Shown here one piece after another: positions 1 through 8,741 of a DNA stretch of 64,000 nt. Position numbers and translations under genes: made by a program. Under the pieces are notes generated by a model, which saw only the letters and a program-made list of their open reading frames with translations, was not told the origin of the DNA and made no database searches. The stretch is from NCBI RefSeq assembly GCF_030757795.1, contig NZ_JAUQWH010000016.1, positions 25,784 to 89,783 of the forward strand, read 5' to 3'. Positions within the stretch are counted from its first letter, which is position 1. Each line of letters opens with the position of its first letter. The stretch is from Actinoplanes oryzae (GTDB lineage Bacteria; Actinomycetota; Actinomycetes; Mycobacteriales; Micromonosporaceae).

Positions 1-1
1 G

Positions 2-598
2 CCCGAATCGCGGGTGCTGGACGGCGGTTCGGGCCGCGGCGGCACGGCCTTCCTCGTCAACCGCAAGTTCAACTGCGAGGTGGTCGGGATCAACTTCTGC
101 GCCCACCACATCGAGACCGCCGAGCGCCTCGCCAAGGACAAGTTCGGCGTCGACGACAAGGTCACGTTCAAGTTCGCCAACATGTGCGACACCGGCCTGC
201 CAGCCGGCTCGTTCGACGCGGTCTACACCAACGAGACCACCATGTACGTCGACCTCGACGACGCCTACGCCGAGTTCTCCCGGCTGCTGCGCCCGGGCGG
301 CCGTTACGTGTGTGTCGACTGGCCGGCCAACGACATCGTCAACGCCGACAGCGCGTCGGTGAAGGCGATCGACAAGCACTACGACTGCAAGATCCCGAAG
401 CGCAGCGACCACTTCAAGTACCTCGCCAAGCACGGCCTCGTGCCGGTGCAGGTGCACGACTACACCCGTGAGGCCATCCCGTACTGGGACCTGCGGCAGC
501 ACTCCAAGCTGGCCACCGGCGTGGAGCAGCCGTTCCTCGACGCGCACCGCAGCAACGAGCTCAACTACATCGTCATCGTCGCCGAAAAGGTGCGCTGA
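2..598 (+). CDS. bezA: Geranyl diphosphate C-methyltransferase, BezA-like (5' partial)
   Basis: The reading frame is open from the left edge, so only the C-terminal 198 or so residues are seen. It is a class I SAM-dependent methyltransferase: motif I reads VLDGGSGRGG at the visible N-terminus. The mid-region NETTMYVDL and C-terminal PYWDLR stretches closely resemble those of GPP 2-methyltransferase of the 2-methylisoborneol pathway (NESTMYVDL, PYWELR as I recall them). In benzastatin biosynthesis BezA methylates GPP at C6, and the neighbours here (UbiA prenyltransferase, AurF-like oxygenase) make that the likely role. Regiochemistry (C2 or C6) cannot be read from the sequence. It is followed after 76 bases by the P450 gene and probably shares its operon. 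The true start lies outside the window. Confidence 0.85.
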   Translation, partial: PESRVLDGGSGRGGTAFLVNRKFNCEVVGINFCAHHIETAERLAKDKFGVDDKVTFKFANMCDTGLPAGSFDAVYTNETTMYVDLDDAYAEFSRLLRPGGRYVCVDWPANDIVNADSASVKAIDKHYDCKIPKRSDHFKYLAKHGLVPVQVHDYTREAIPYWDLRQHSKLATGVEQPFLDAHRSNELNYIVIVAEKVR

Positions 599-674
599 CC
601 CGAGGGGCGCGGGTGCCCGCCGGACAGGGCACCCGCGCCACCGTCCCGGCACACCACGACAAGGGAGGCCGTCC

Positions 675-1844
675 ATGGGCGCCGTAGCTCAATTGCCGTT
701 CGAGCAAGCACATCTGCTGGAAGTCGCGCCGCTGCTGCGCACGCTGCAGTCCGAGGGCGCGGTCCACCGGGTCCGTACGCCCGAGGGCGTCGAGGCCTGG
801 CTGGTCACCGGTTACGCCGAGGTGCGGCAGCTGCTCGACGACCCCCGGCTCAGCCGCTCCAACCCGAATCCGGGCGCGGTCAAGGACAGCGGGTCCGCGT
901 TCCTGGACAACCTGCTCGGCGACCTGGCCACGGACCACGCCCGGCTGCGGTCCTTGCTGGAGCCGCACTTCGCCCCCGAGCTCATGGCCAAGGTGCGCTC
1001 GTCGGTCGAGGAGCTGACCGAGGAGCTGCTGGACGAGCTGGCGGGCAAGACGCCGCCGGTGGACCTGCGCGTGGAACTGGCCCTGTCGCTGCCGATCCTG
1101 GTGATGTGTGAGTGGCTGGGCGTGCCTCCCGAGGACAAGAACAAATTCAGCGTCTGGACGCAGGACGCGGCCAGCGTGGGTGACCCGGCCCGGTCTCAGC
1201 AGGGGATGGGCCAGCTGTTCGCCTACTGCCGGCAGCTCGTGGCGCAGAAGCGGGAGGCGCCGGCCGACGACGTGATCTCCCGGCTGTGTGCGGCGGAGGG
1301 GCTCACGGACATGGAGATCGTGGCCCTCACCGCGCTGCTGCTGTTCGGCGGCTACGAGACCACAGTGGCCCGGATCGGCACCGGTGTCCTGCTGCTGCTC
1401 ACCAACCGCGATCAGTGGCAGGCCGTGCTCGACGACCCGGGCGTCATCGCGGGCGCGGTCGAGGAGCTCCTGCGGCTGTCGATACCCAATCCGCACAACG
1501 GCGGCATGCCGCGCTTCGCGCTGACCGATTTCGAGGTCGGGGGCGTCACCATCCGGGCCGGCGACCTCGTGCTGCTCAACATCGTCGCGGCGAACCACGA
1601 CGAGCTGGCGTTCCCCGACGCCGACCGGGTCGACGTCCACCGACGCGACGGCGGCAGCCTCACGTTCGGCCACGGCGCTCACTACTGCGTCGGCGCGCCG
1701 CTGGCCCGCATGGTGCTGCAGGCGTCGCTGGTCCGGCTCGTCAAACGCTTCCCGGAGATGCGGCTGGCCGTCGATGTGCAAGAGCTCGGGCTGCGCCACG
1801 ACACGCTGGTCGGCGGGCTGATCGCGCTGCCGGTGACGTGGTGA
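675..1844 (+). CDS. bezE: Cytochrome P450, BezE-like (candidate nitrene-transfer cyclase)
   Basis: A 389-residue bacterial class I-type soluble P450. It has the I-helix segment LFGGYETT (about residues 223-230), the K-helix ExxR at E264-R267, and the heme loop FGHGAHYC with the thiolate Cys338. I chose ATG 675 because AAGGGAGG lies just upstream and the length is normal for the family. A longer open frame from 468 would add 69 Arg/Pro-rich residues antisense-like to the upstream gene. In the benzastatin pathway BezE cyclises the N-acetoxy arylamine onto the prenyl alkene through a proposed iron nitrenoid. The flanking prenyltransferase and N-acetyltransferase genes support that reaction. Ordinary prenyl or ring hydroxylation is the alternative. 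Redox partners are not encoded nearby. Confidence 0.8.
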   Translation: MGAVAQLPFEQAHLLEVAPLLRTLQSEGAVHRVRTPEGVEAWLVTGYAEVRQLLDDPRLSRSNPNPGAVKDSGSAFLDNLLGDLATDHARLRSLLEPHFAPELMAKVRSSVEELTEELLDELAGKTPPVDLRVELALSLPILVMCEWLGVPPEDKNKFSVWTQDAASVGDPARSQQGMGQLFAYCRQLVAQKREAPADDVISRLCAAEGLTDMEIVALTALLLFGGYETTVARIGTGVLLLLTNRDQWQAVLDDPGVIAGAVEELLRLSIPNPHNGGMPRFALTDFEVGGVTIRAGDLVLLNIVAANHDELAFPDADRVDVHRRDGGSLTFGHGAHYCVGAPLARMVLQASLVRLVKRFPEMRLAVDVQELGLRHDTLVGGLIALPVTW

Positions 1845-1853
1845 TCGATCACC

Positions 1854-2750
1854 ATGCTGCAGCAGATCTCTGAGCGCATCGTCAAGGGCAGCCCCGACTC
1901 GGTCCGCGACTATCTCCTGCTGGCGCGGCTGCACAAGCCCACCGGCGTCATCCTCTACCTGCTTCCGGGATGGTGGAGCTTCGCGCTCGCGTCCGGGCGC
2001 CGGCCGGACCTGGTGGCGATGCTCTGCCTCGCGGTCGCGGCCGTCCTGGTGCGCGGCGCCGCCTGCGCGTTCAACGATGTCATCGACCGCGACATCGACG
2101 CGCAGGTCGCCCGGACGGCCTCCCGCCCGGTCGCGGCGGGCAAGGTCAGCATCCGCAACGCCCTGCTGTTCGCCGCTGCCCAGGCACTGCTCGCCCTGCT
2201 GGTCCTGCTGCCGGTGAACGTCGCGACGGCCGTCATCGTCGGCGCCTCGTTCCCCCTCCTCGTCGCGTATCCGTACATGAAGCGGATCTTCTTCTGGCCC
2301 TCGGCGTTCCTGGCGCTGGTCATCAACGTGTACGCGCTGGCGGGCTGGACGGCTGTGACCGGCCGGCTGGAGGTGTCCGCGACGGCGCTGGGCCTGTACG
2401 CGTGCGGCTTCTTCTGGACCTTGATCCACGACACCATCTACTCCCACCAGGACAAGGAGTACGACCGCAGCATCGGGGTCAAGTCCTCGGCCCTGATCTT
2501 CGGCGCCGCCAGCAAGGCGTGGCTGCTGGTCTTCCTCGCCCTGAGCGTCGGCAGCGCGTTGTGGGCCGGTGCCCAGGCGCCGACCGGCTGGGCCTTCTTC
2601 CCGCTCACCGTGGCGGCGGGACTGCTGCTCGGCTACCAGATCGTCCGCGTCGACCTGGACGATCCGCAGTCCTGCTGGGACACCTTCAAGGCCAACGTCT
2701 CCTTCGGCTGGCTCGTGCTCGCCGCCGCGGTCGCCGGGATCTTCACATGA
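1854..2750 (+). CDS. bezF: UbiA-family aromatic prenyltransferase (PABA geranyltransferase)
   Basis: A 298-residue polytopic membrane protein with the two Asp-rich motifs of UbiA enzymes: NDVIDRDID at residues 74-82 and DTIYSHQDKEYD at about 193-204. These bind Mg2+ and the prenyl diphosphate. Overall it resembles 4-hydroxybenzoate polyprenyltransferase (RTASRP after motif 1, SIGVKSSA after motif 2). Beside p-aminobenzoate genes, the acceptor is most likely PABA and the donor a methylated GPP, as for BezF. It starts 9 bases after the P450 stop with no strong ribosome-binding site, which suggests translational coupling. It could in principle be a housekeeping UbiA, but the context argues against that. 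Confidence 0.85.
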   Translation: MLQQISERIVKGSPDSVRDYLLLARLHKPTGVILYLLPGWWSFALASGRRPDLVAMLCLAVAAVLVRGAACAFNDVIDRDIDAQVARTASRPVAAGKVSIRNALLFAAAQALLALLVLLPVNVATAVIVGASFPLLVAYPYMKRIFFWPSAFLALVINVYALAGWTAVTGRLEVSATALGLYACGFFWTLIHDTIYSHQDKEYDRSIGVKSSALIFGAASKAWLLVFLALSVGSALWAGAQAPTGWAFFPLTVAAGLLLGYQIVRVDLDDPQSCWDTFKANVSFGWLVLAAAVAGIFT

Positions 2751-2773
2751 CGCCATCACAGGAGGGGAACCGA

Positions 2774-3604
2774 GTGACGAGTTCGATGTGGCGGGGCGAC
2801 GACGTCGACCTGGACGCCTACCTGGCCCGCGTGGGTCTCCGGGGCGACGTGGCCCCGGATCTCGCCACGCTGCGCGCCCTGCACACGGCGCACGTCGACG
2901 CGATCGCCTTCGACAACCTCGACGCGATCCTCGACCGGGCGGTGCCGGTGGACCTGGACAGTGTGCAGGACAAGCTGGTGCGGCAGGCCCGGGGCGGCTG
3001 GTGCCTGGAACACGTCGTGCTGATCGCGGCGGTGCTGGACCGGATCGGCTACACCTTCACGGCGCTCGCGACCCGGTCGCGGATCCGCACCGGCAACAAG
3101 TTCGGCCCCGCGGTGCACATAGCGCTCCGCGTCGAGCTGGACGGCGTACCGTGGCTGTTCGACGTGTCGTTCGGCGGTTTCGGACTGTCCGAGCCGATCC
3201 GGATCGCCGAGGGCGCCCGGGTGGACGGCAACTGGTCCTTCGACGTCGTACGCGAGCCAGCCGGGGAATGGGTGCTGCGCCTGCTGCGCCCCGACGGCCC
3301 GGCGGATGTCTACGGCTTCACCGAGGACCGGCGCTATCCCGCGGACTTCGAGGTGCTCAACCACTGGTGCCGCACCGACGAGCGCTCGCCGTTCAACAAG
3401 AAGATCATCCTGCAGCGCACCCGGCCCGAGCTGCGGCACGTCCTCATCGGCAGCACGCTCACCGAGTTGCGGCCCGGACGGCCGCCGGTCGTGCGCGAGC
3501 TCGACGAGGACGCGCTGCTGGCCGCGCCCGCTGAACTCTTCGGCGTCACTCTGGCACCGGACGACCTCCGCGCCTTGGCCAAGACCCTGCCCGGCGGCGC
3601 CTGA
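2774..3604 (+). CDS. bezG: Arylamine N-acetyltransferase (BezG-like)
   Basis: A 276-residue member of the arylamine N-acetyltransferase (NAT) family, a normal length. The Cys-His-Asp triad is complete: Cys77 in RGGWCLE, His115 in AVHIAL and Asp130 in LFDVSFG. GTG 2774 was chosen because AGGAGGGG sits seven bases upstream; ATG 2786 is possible. NATs move acetyl from acetyl-CoA to an arylamine or arylhydroxylamine. In benzastatin biosynthesis BezG O-acetylates the N-hydroxy group, creating the leaving group for the P450 step. The AurF-like N-oxygenase downstream would provide that hydroxylamine. Its stop overlaps the next start (TGATG), so it is tightly coupled to the PABA synthase gene. Confidence 0.88.
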   Translation: MTSSMWRGDDVDLDAYLARVGLRGDVAPDLATLRALHTAHVDAIAFDNLDAILDRAVPVDLDSVQDKLVRQARGGWCLEHVVLIAAVLDRIGYTFTALATRSRIRTGNKFGPAVHIALRVELDGVPWLFDVSFGGFGLSEPIRIAEGARVDGNWSFDVVREPAGEWVLRLLRPDGPADVYGFTEDRRYPADFEVLNHWCRTDERSPFNKKIILQRTRPELRHVLIGSTLTELRPGRPPVVRELDEDALLAAPAELFGVTLAPDDLRALAKTLPGGA

Positions 3605-5697
3605 TGCGAACCCTGCTGCTGGACAACTACGACTCTTACACCTACAACCTGTACCAGTTGATCGCCGGCGTGAACGGCGCGGAGCCGGTCGTGCTGGTCA
3701 ACGACGACCCGGACCTGAGCGGCCTGCGGCTGGAGGAGTTCGACAACATCGTCGTGTCGCCCGGCCCGGGACGTCCGCAGAATCCACGCGACATCGGCCT
3801 GACCGGTGACCTGCTGCGCCGGTCCACGCTGCCGGTGCTCGGGGTCTGCCTCGGTCACCAGATGATCGCCCACCTGGCCGGCGCGCCGGTGGTCGCCGCG
3901 CCCGAGCCGAGGCACGGGCATCTGGCCAGGATCACCCACCACGGGGACCCGCTGTTCGCCGGGGTGCCGGACGAGTTCGTCGCGGTCCGCTACCACTCGC
4001 TGTGCGTGCCGGAGCCGCTGCCGGACGAGCTCGTCGCGACCGCGTGGGCGGACGACGGCGTCGTCATGGCGCTGCGCCACCGCGACCGCCCGCAGTGGGG
4101 CGTGCAGTTCCACCCTGAGTCGGTCGCGTCCCGCTACGGCCGGCAGATTATGCAGAACTTCGCCGACCTGACCCGTCGTACGCAACCCGCGCCGCGCCCG
4201 TCCGTGACGGTCACCGGTCCCGGGCCGGCCACTGCGCCCGTCCCCGCGCCGCAGCTCGAAGTTCTGAGCGCGGTGGTGCCGACGGCCGCCGACGCCGAGG
4301 CCATCTTCCTCGAGTTGTTCGACGGCAACCCGTACAGCTTCTGGCTCGACAGCAGCCGGGTGGAGGAGGGCCTGTCCCGGTTCTCGTTCCTCGGCGACAC
4401 CTCCGGCCCGCTCAGCGAGGTGCTCACCTACCGCACGGGCAGCGGCGTGGTGTCGGTGCGCGACGCCCGCGGGGTTCGTACCGAGGAAGGCAGTGTCTTC
4501 GACGTCCTGGAGCAGCGCCTGCGCGAGCGACGCATCCCCGACGTGACCCTGCCGTTCGACCTCACCGGCGGCTACGTCGGCTACTTCGGCTACGAGCTCA
4601 AGTCCGAGTGCGGGGCCACGGCCGCGCACGAGGCGGAAACGCCGGACGCCGCCTGGATGTTCGCCGACCGCGTCGTGGCGATCGACCACCGGGAGGGGCT
4701 GACCTACCTGGTGGCCATCGCCGACGGGCAGCACCGGCCCGCCGCGCAGGAGTGGCTGGACCGGACGGCGTCGCGGCTGGTGGGCCTGCACCCGGCCGAC
4801 CACGTGCCGCCCGGCGAATCGGCCGCCGGTCCGGCCCCGGACGCCGAGAAACTTCTGGTCCGGGACCGCGACCAGTACCTGGCCGACATCGCCGAGTGCC
4901 AGCGGCAGCTGCGGCGGGGCGAGAGCTACGAGATCTGCCTGACCGACAAGTTGCACCTGCCGTTCCACGACGAGGACACCGCGTTCTACCGGCGGCTGCG
5001 CCGCGCGAACCCGGCCCCGTACGCGGCCCTGCTGCGCCTGGGCGATGTCACGGTGTTCAGCTCCTCGCCGGAGCGGTTCCTGCGCATCGAGCGGGACCGC
5101 ACGGTGACCAGCAAGCCGATCAAGGGCACCGCCCCCCGCGACGACGACCCGGTGCGCGACGCCGAGATCGCCGCCACGCTGAGGTCGAGCGCCAAGACGC
5201 AGGCGGAGAACCTGATGATCGTCGACCTGCTGCGCAACGACCTGGGTCAGGTCTGCGAGGTGGGCAGCATCGACGTCGACCCGTACCTGGCGGTCGAGAG
5301 CTACCAGACCGTGCACCAGCTGGTCTCCACGATCCACGGCCGGCTCGCCGGCGACGTCAGCGCGATGGACTGCGTCCGGCAGTGCTTTCCCGGCGGCTCG
5401 ATGACCGGGGCACCCAAGCGCCGCACCATGGAGATCATCGACCGGCTGGAGACCGAGGCCCGGGGCGTGTACTCCGGCGCCCTCGGCTACTTCGGCCTCT
5501 CCGGCGGCACCGACCTCAACATCGTGATCCGCACCGCGGTCCGGGTCGGCGACCGGCTCTCCATCGGCGCCGGGGGTGCCATCGTGCTCGACTCCGACGC
5601 CCAGGAGGAGTACGAGGAGATGCTGCTCAAGGCCGCCGCGTCGCTGCGCGCCTGGCGGGCCCCGGCCGTGTCCGACGCGGGCGGCGCCCCGCGATGA
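3604..5697 (+). CDS. pabAB: Fused aminodeoxychorismate synthase (PabA-PabB)
   Basis: A 697-residue fusion. The N-terminal class I glutamine amidotransferase (about 1-195) has the catalytic Cys82 in GVCLGHQ and the His/Glu pair in FHPES near 170-172. The C-terminal chorismate-binding domain (about 230-685) carries FPGGSMTGAPK and the PIKGT motif with Lys507. That Lys is the PabB nucleophile position; anthranilate synthases have Ala there (PIAGT), so this is an aminodeoxychorismate synthase rather than a TrpEG fusion. It makes 4-amino-4-deoxychorismate from chorismate and glutamine. Fused PabAB proteins are typical of antibiotic clusters that need PABA. The ORF overlaps the upstream stop by one base and the downstream start by four. 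Confidence 0.93.
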   Translation: MRTLLLDNYDSYTYNLYQLIAGVNGAEPVVLVNDDPDLSGLRLEEFDNIVVSPGPGRPQNPRDIGLTGDLLRRSTLPVLGVCLGHQMIAHLAGAPVVAAPEPRHGHLARITHHGDPLFAGVPDEFVAVRYHSLCVPEPLPDELVATAWADDGVVMALRHRDRPQWGVQFHPESVASRYGRQIMQNFADLTRRTQPAPRPSVTVTGPGPATAPVPAPQLEVLSAVVPTAADAEAIFLELFDGNPYSFWLDSSRVEEGLSRFSFLGDTSGPLSEVLTYRTGSGVVSVRDARGVRTEEGSVFDVLEQRLRERRIPDVTLPFDLTGGYVGYFGYELKSECGATAAHEAETPDAAWMFADRVVAIDHREGLTYLVAIADGQHRPAAQEWLDRTASRLVGLHPADHVPPGESAAGPAPDAEKLLVRDRDQYLADIAECQRQLRRGESYEICLTDKLHLPFHDEDTAFYRRLRRANPAPYAALLRLGDVTVFSSSPERFLRIERDRTVTSKPIKGTAPRDDDPVRDAEIAATLRSSAKTQAENLMIVDLLRNDLGQVCEVGSIDVDPYLAVESYQTVHQLVSTIHGRLAGDVSAMDCVRQCFPGGSMTGAPKRRTMEIIDRLETEARGVYSGALGYFGLSGGTDLNIVIRTAVRVGDRLSIGAGGAIVLDSDAQEEYEEMLLKAAASLRAWRAPAVSDAGGAPR

Positions 5698-6512
5698 GCG
5701 TCGTGACCGGGCCGTGGGCCCGCTGCTGGTGGGACGCCGAGGCGGGGTGGTCGCCCGCGGCCGACGCCGCGGGGACGGTGCGAGTCATCGACTCCTGGCT
5801 CACGGACGAGGGCCGGGTGCGGGGCCTCGGCCGGCACGCCGAGCGGTTCGGCGCGGCCTGCGAGCGGCTGGCCGGGCCGGGCCGGGAGGAGACGGGCCGC
5901 TTCATGCGGGCGGTCGCCGGGGCGCTGCCCGCCCGGGGGCGCTGGTTCCCGCGCGTGGAGCTCGTCGCCCTCGGCTCGTCGACCCGGTTGCGGATGTGGC
6001 TGCGCCCGGCGCCGCAGCGCACCGAGGTGCTGCGCGTGTGGACCGCTACCGGTCCCGACCGGCGCCGGCTGCCCGCCGTCAAGGGCCCCGACCTCGACCA
6101 CCTGGCCATGCTGCGTGGCGCCGCGGCCGCCGCCGGGGCCGACGAGGCGCTGCTGCTCTCGCCGGAGGGCCACGTGCTGGAGGGGGCGACCACGAGCATC
6201 GTCTGGTGGCGCGGCGACACGCTGTGCGGCCCGCCGCCCGGCCCCGGGCTGTTGCCCGGGGTCACCCGCGCGTTGGTCAGCGAGATCGCGGCCGCGGCCG
6301 GGCATCCCGTGGTCACCGAGCGCGCCACCGTCGAGGACCTCGCCGGGGTGAGCGTCTGGACGCTGAACGCCCTGCACGGCATCCGGCCGGTGGCCGAGGG
6401 CTTGGGCCGGTTCGCGGACGCCGACGCGGTGGCGGCCGACCGCTGGCAGTCCCGGCTCGAAGCGCTGGCCGTGCCCGCCGGCGCCGCCCTGATCCCCGCG
6501 TCGCACCCCTGA
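5694..6512 (+). CDS. pabC: 4-amino-4-deoxychorismate lyase (class IV PLP enzyme)
   Basis: A 272-residue fold-type IV PLP enzyme. The Schiff-base lysine is probably Lys130 in VKGPDLDHL, and the LEGATTS motif with Glu163 contacts the cofactor. It splits aminodeoxychorismate into PABA and pyruvate, directly continuing the step of the upstream enzyme. The start at 5694 overlaps the pabAB stop (ATGA). The family also contains branched-chain and D-amino-acid aminotransferases, which are hard to separate by eye, but location after pabAB makes the lyase assignment strong. The N-terminal 40 residues are more Arg/Gly-rich than usual. Confidence 0.87.
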   Translation: MSVVTGPWARCWWDAEAGWSPAADAAGTVRVIDSWLTDEGRVRGLGRHAERFGAACERLAGPGREETGRFMRAVAGALPARGRWFPRVELVALGSSTRLRMWLRPAPQRTEVLRVWTATGPDRRRLPAVKGPDLDHLAMLRGAAAAAGADEALLLSPEGHVLEGATTSIVWWRGDTLCGPPPGPGLLPGVTRALVSEIAAAAGHPVVTERATVEDLAGVSVWTLNALHGIRPVAEGLGRFADADAVAADRWQSRLEALAVPAGAALIPASHP

Positions 6513-6525
6513 AGGAGGCCTCCCG

Positions 6526-7473
6526 ATGACCGATACCGCGGACCGTGACGAGCCCGAGTACGAGCGCGACCTGCTGCTGCAACTGACCCGCCGCTGGGGC
6601 AGGAAGGTGGCCGTCAAGAAGGACGAGCTCGACCTGGACGGGCACTTCGACGAGCGGTTGCCCGACTTCCCCGAGCACCTCGTGCCGGTGCTGAGCCTGC
6701 CGGGGGCCGACCGGCTCGACCGGGACGCCCGCGACCGGATCCTCTCCGCGGCCTGGATCGCCTACAACGCCAAGACCGCGGCCATCGAGGACGAGATCAT
6801 CCTGCCCGCCTGCCGGCTGATGCTCCAGGAGCGGATCCCCGTGCGCCGCGACGACATCGCCGTGGCGGCCCTGCACCAGACCATCATCGACGAGCACTAC
6901 CACATCCTGATGTGCCACAACGCCGTCGGCGTCACCCGCCGCCGCCGCGACCTGGGCGACGTGCGGTTCGCGCCGGACATCTGGTCGGTGGTCCGGGGGC
7001 GGAGCGCGGCTCGCGCCGGGCTGTCCGGCTTCGACCGCGACATCGTCGACATCGCGTTCTCGCTGGCCGCCGAGACGACGATCAGCGGGTTCCTCTCGAC
7101 GCTGTCCACCGCCCGCACCATCCAGCCGATGAATCGGATCACCACCGACCTGCACCGGCGCGACGAGAGCGGGCACGCGGTGGTCTTCCGGGAGCTGTGC
7201 GGCTCGCTCTACCGCAGCCTGGACCCGGCCCAGCAGGAGATGTTCCGCGACGCGCTGGTCAGCGGCCTGGCTGCGTTCCGCGCCGCCGACCTGGACTCGT
7301 GGGTGGCGGTGGCGGCCCAGGGGGGCTTCGAGATCGGCGCCGACCAGCTGCGCGACTGGGCCGCGACCCGGCCCGCCCCGGCGCGCGACACCGGGCCGCT
7401 GCAACTGCTCCTCGGCGACCTGGGCATCAGCCCGGACCTCGTCGAGACCGTCCCCGTCCACCGGGCCGGCTGA
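6526..7473 (+). CDS. bezJ: AurF-type diiron arylamine N-oxygenase (BezJ-like)
   Basis: A 315-residue helical diiron oxygenase preceded by a strong GAAGGAGG. All seven iron ligands known from AurF are present with the same spacing: Glu88, Glu123, His126, Glu183, His210, Glu214 and His217. This is the AurF numbering (101, 136, 139, 196, 223, 227, 230, from memory) minus a constant 13. AurF oxidises PABA to p-nitrobenzoate by way of the hydroxylamine. In the benzastatin pathway BezJ stops at the hydroxylamine of the prenylated PABA. The second activity fits the adjacent N-acetyltransferase. No reductase gene is nearby, so electrons must come from a general partner. Confidence 0.9.
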   Translation: MTDTADRDEPEYERDLLLQLTRRWGRKVAVKKDELDLDGHFDERLPDFPEHLVPVLSLPGADRLDRDARDRILSAAWIAYNAKTAAIEDEIILPACRLMLQERIPVRRDDIAVAALHQTIIDEHYHILMCHNAVGVTRRRRDLGDVRFAPDIWSVVRGRSAARAGLSGFDRDIVDIAFSLAAETTISGFLSTLSTARTIQPMNRITTDLHRRDESGHAVVFRELCGSLYRSLDPAQQEMFRDALVSGLAAFRAADLDSWVAVAAQGGFEIGADQLRDWAATRPAPARDTGPLQLLLGDLGISPDLVETVPVHRAG

Positions 7474-7505
7474 GGCCGGCGGCGAGCGGAGCAACGGTGG
7501 GTCAG

Positions 7506-8741
7506 ATGAGCAACGACACTGCTGAAGAGCAGCACAACGCCGCCCCGGCAGCCGGCGAGGCCGGCCCGGACTGGCGCACCCTCGTCGCCCACCAGCGGCC
7601 GGAATGGCCCGACCCGGCGGAGGTCGGCGCGGTGGTGGCCCGCCTGGCGGGTGCCCCGGCGCTGGTGACCCCGCGCGAATGCGACACCCTCACGGAACGG
7701 CTGGCCCAGGTGGCCGAAGGCGAGTCCTTCCTCCTGCAGGGCGGCGACTGCGCCGAGCTCTTCGCCGGCGCCACGGCCCCGGCGGTGCACGGCAAGCTGC
7801 GCGTCTTGAGGCAGATGGCCGCGGCCCTCACCGGCGCGTCGGCGCTGCCCGTGGTCACGGTGGGGCGGATGGCCGGGCAGTACGCCAAGCCCCGGTCCCA
7901 CCCGACCGAGGCCCGCGACGGGCGCGAACTACCGGTGTACCGCGGCGACGCGGTCAACGGGCTCGGCTTCAGCGACGCCGAGCGGCGGCCGGACCCGGAG
8001 CGGCTGCACCGCGCCTACCAGGCGTCGCGGGACACGCTGGCGCTCATGCGTGCCTTCGCGCCCGGCGTCTTCACCAGCCACGAGGGACTGCTGCTCGACT
8101 ACGAGGACGCGTTGACCCGCCGTGACCCGGAGACCGGCCGGCGCTACGCGGGAAGCGGCCACCTGCTGTGGATCGGCGACCGCACCCGGCAGCTCGACGG
8201 TGCCCACGTCGCCTGGTTCGCGACCGTCGCGAACCCGATCGCGGTGAAACTGGGCCCGGCCACCACGCCCGAGCAGGCGCTCGCGCTGATCGACCGGCTC
8301 AACCCCGGCCACCGGCCCGGCCGGTTGACGTTCGTCGTGCGGATGGGCGCCGAGCGCGTACGAGACCTGCTGCCCGAACTCGTGGAGAAGGTCACCGCGT
8401 CCGGCGCACCCGTGGTGTGGGTGTGCGATCCGATGCACGGCAACACCATCGAGGCGCCCAGCCGGCACAAGACCCGTCGCTTCGACGACATCGTGGCCGA
8501 GGTCGCCGGCTTCTTCGCGGTGCACGCCGCGCTCGGTACCCACGCCGGCGGCCTGCACGTGGAGCTGACCGGCGACGACGTCACCGAGTGCGTCGGCGGC
8601 AGCATCGGGCTGACCTTCGACGACCTGCCCCGCCGATACGAATCGGCGTGCGACCCGCGGCTCAACGGCAGCCAGGCGATCGACCTGGCCGCACAGCTCG
8701 CCGAGATCCTCACCCCCGCCCGCACCTGGAGTAGCCGATGA
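7506..8741 (+). CDS. Class II 3-deoxy-D-arabino-heptulosonate-7-phosphate synthase
   Basis: A 411-residue class II (plant/actinobacterial type) DAHP synthase, recognisable by LLQGGDCAE near residue 80, the [10 protein letters not shown] stretch, and VCDPMHGNT in the C-terminal half. It condenses PEP and erythrose-4-phosphate, the entry step of the shikimate pathway. An extra copy beside pabAB and pabC should raise chorismate flow to PABA. Start ATG 7506 is preferred; GTG 7497 in frame is possible and neither has a strong ribosome-binding site. Cluster copies are often feedback-insensitive, but that is not visible here. It overlaps metK by four bases. Confidence 0.9.
   Translation: MSNDTAEEQHNAAPAAGEAGPDWRTLVAHQRPEWPDPAEVGAVVARLAGAPALVTPRECDTLTERLAQVAEGESFLLQGGDCAELFAGATAPAVHGKLRVLRQMAAALTGASALPVVTVGRMAGQYAKPRSHPTEARDGRELPVYRGDAVNGLGFSDAERRPDPERLHRAYQASRDTLALMRAFAPGVFTSHEGLLLDYEDALTRRDPETGRRYAGSGHLLWIGDRTRQLDGAHVAWFATVANPIAVKLGPATTPEQALALIDRLNPGHRPGRLTFVVRMGAERVRDLLPELVEKVTASGAPVVWVCDPMHGNTIEAPSRHKTRRFDDIVAEVAGFFAVHAALGTHAGGLHVELTGDDVTECVGGSIGLTFDDLPRRYESACDPRLNGSQAIDLAAQLAEILTPARTWSSR

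Noticed and set aside
468..674. N-terminal extension of the P450 to position 468
   Set aside because: The extra 69 residues are Arg/Pro/Ser-rich, overlap the methyltransferase gene by 131 bases, and ATG 675 has a strong ribosome-binding site and gives a normal P450 length.
573..2759. Long minus-strand open frame (728 codons) opposite the P450 and prenyltransferase genes
   Set aside because: It is a GC-rich antisense shadow: low-complexity Arg/Gln/Gly composition, no domain, and both genes on the other strand have clear motifs.
3604..5697. Anthranilate synthase (TrpEG) instead of PABA synthase
   Set aside because: The chorismate domain has PIKGT with Lys, the PabB nucleophile, not the Ala found in anthranilate synthases; it is followed by a lyase and an AurF-type enzyme.
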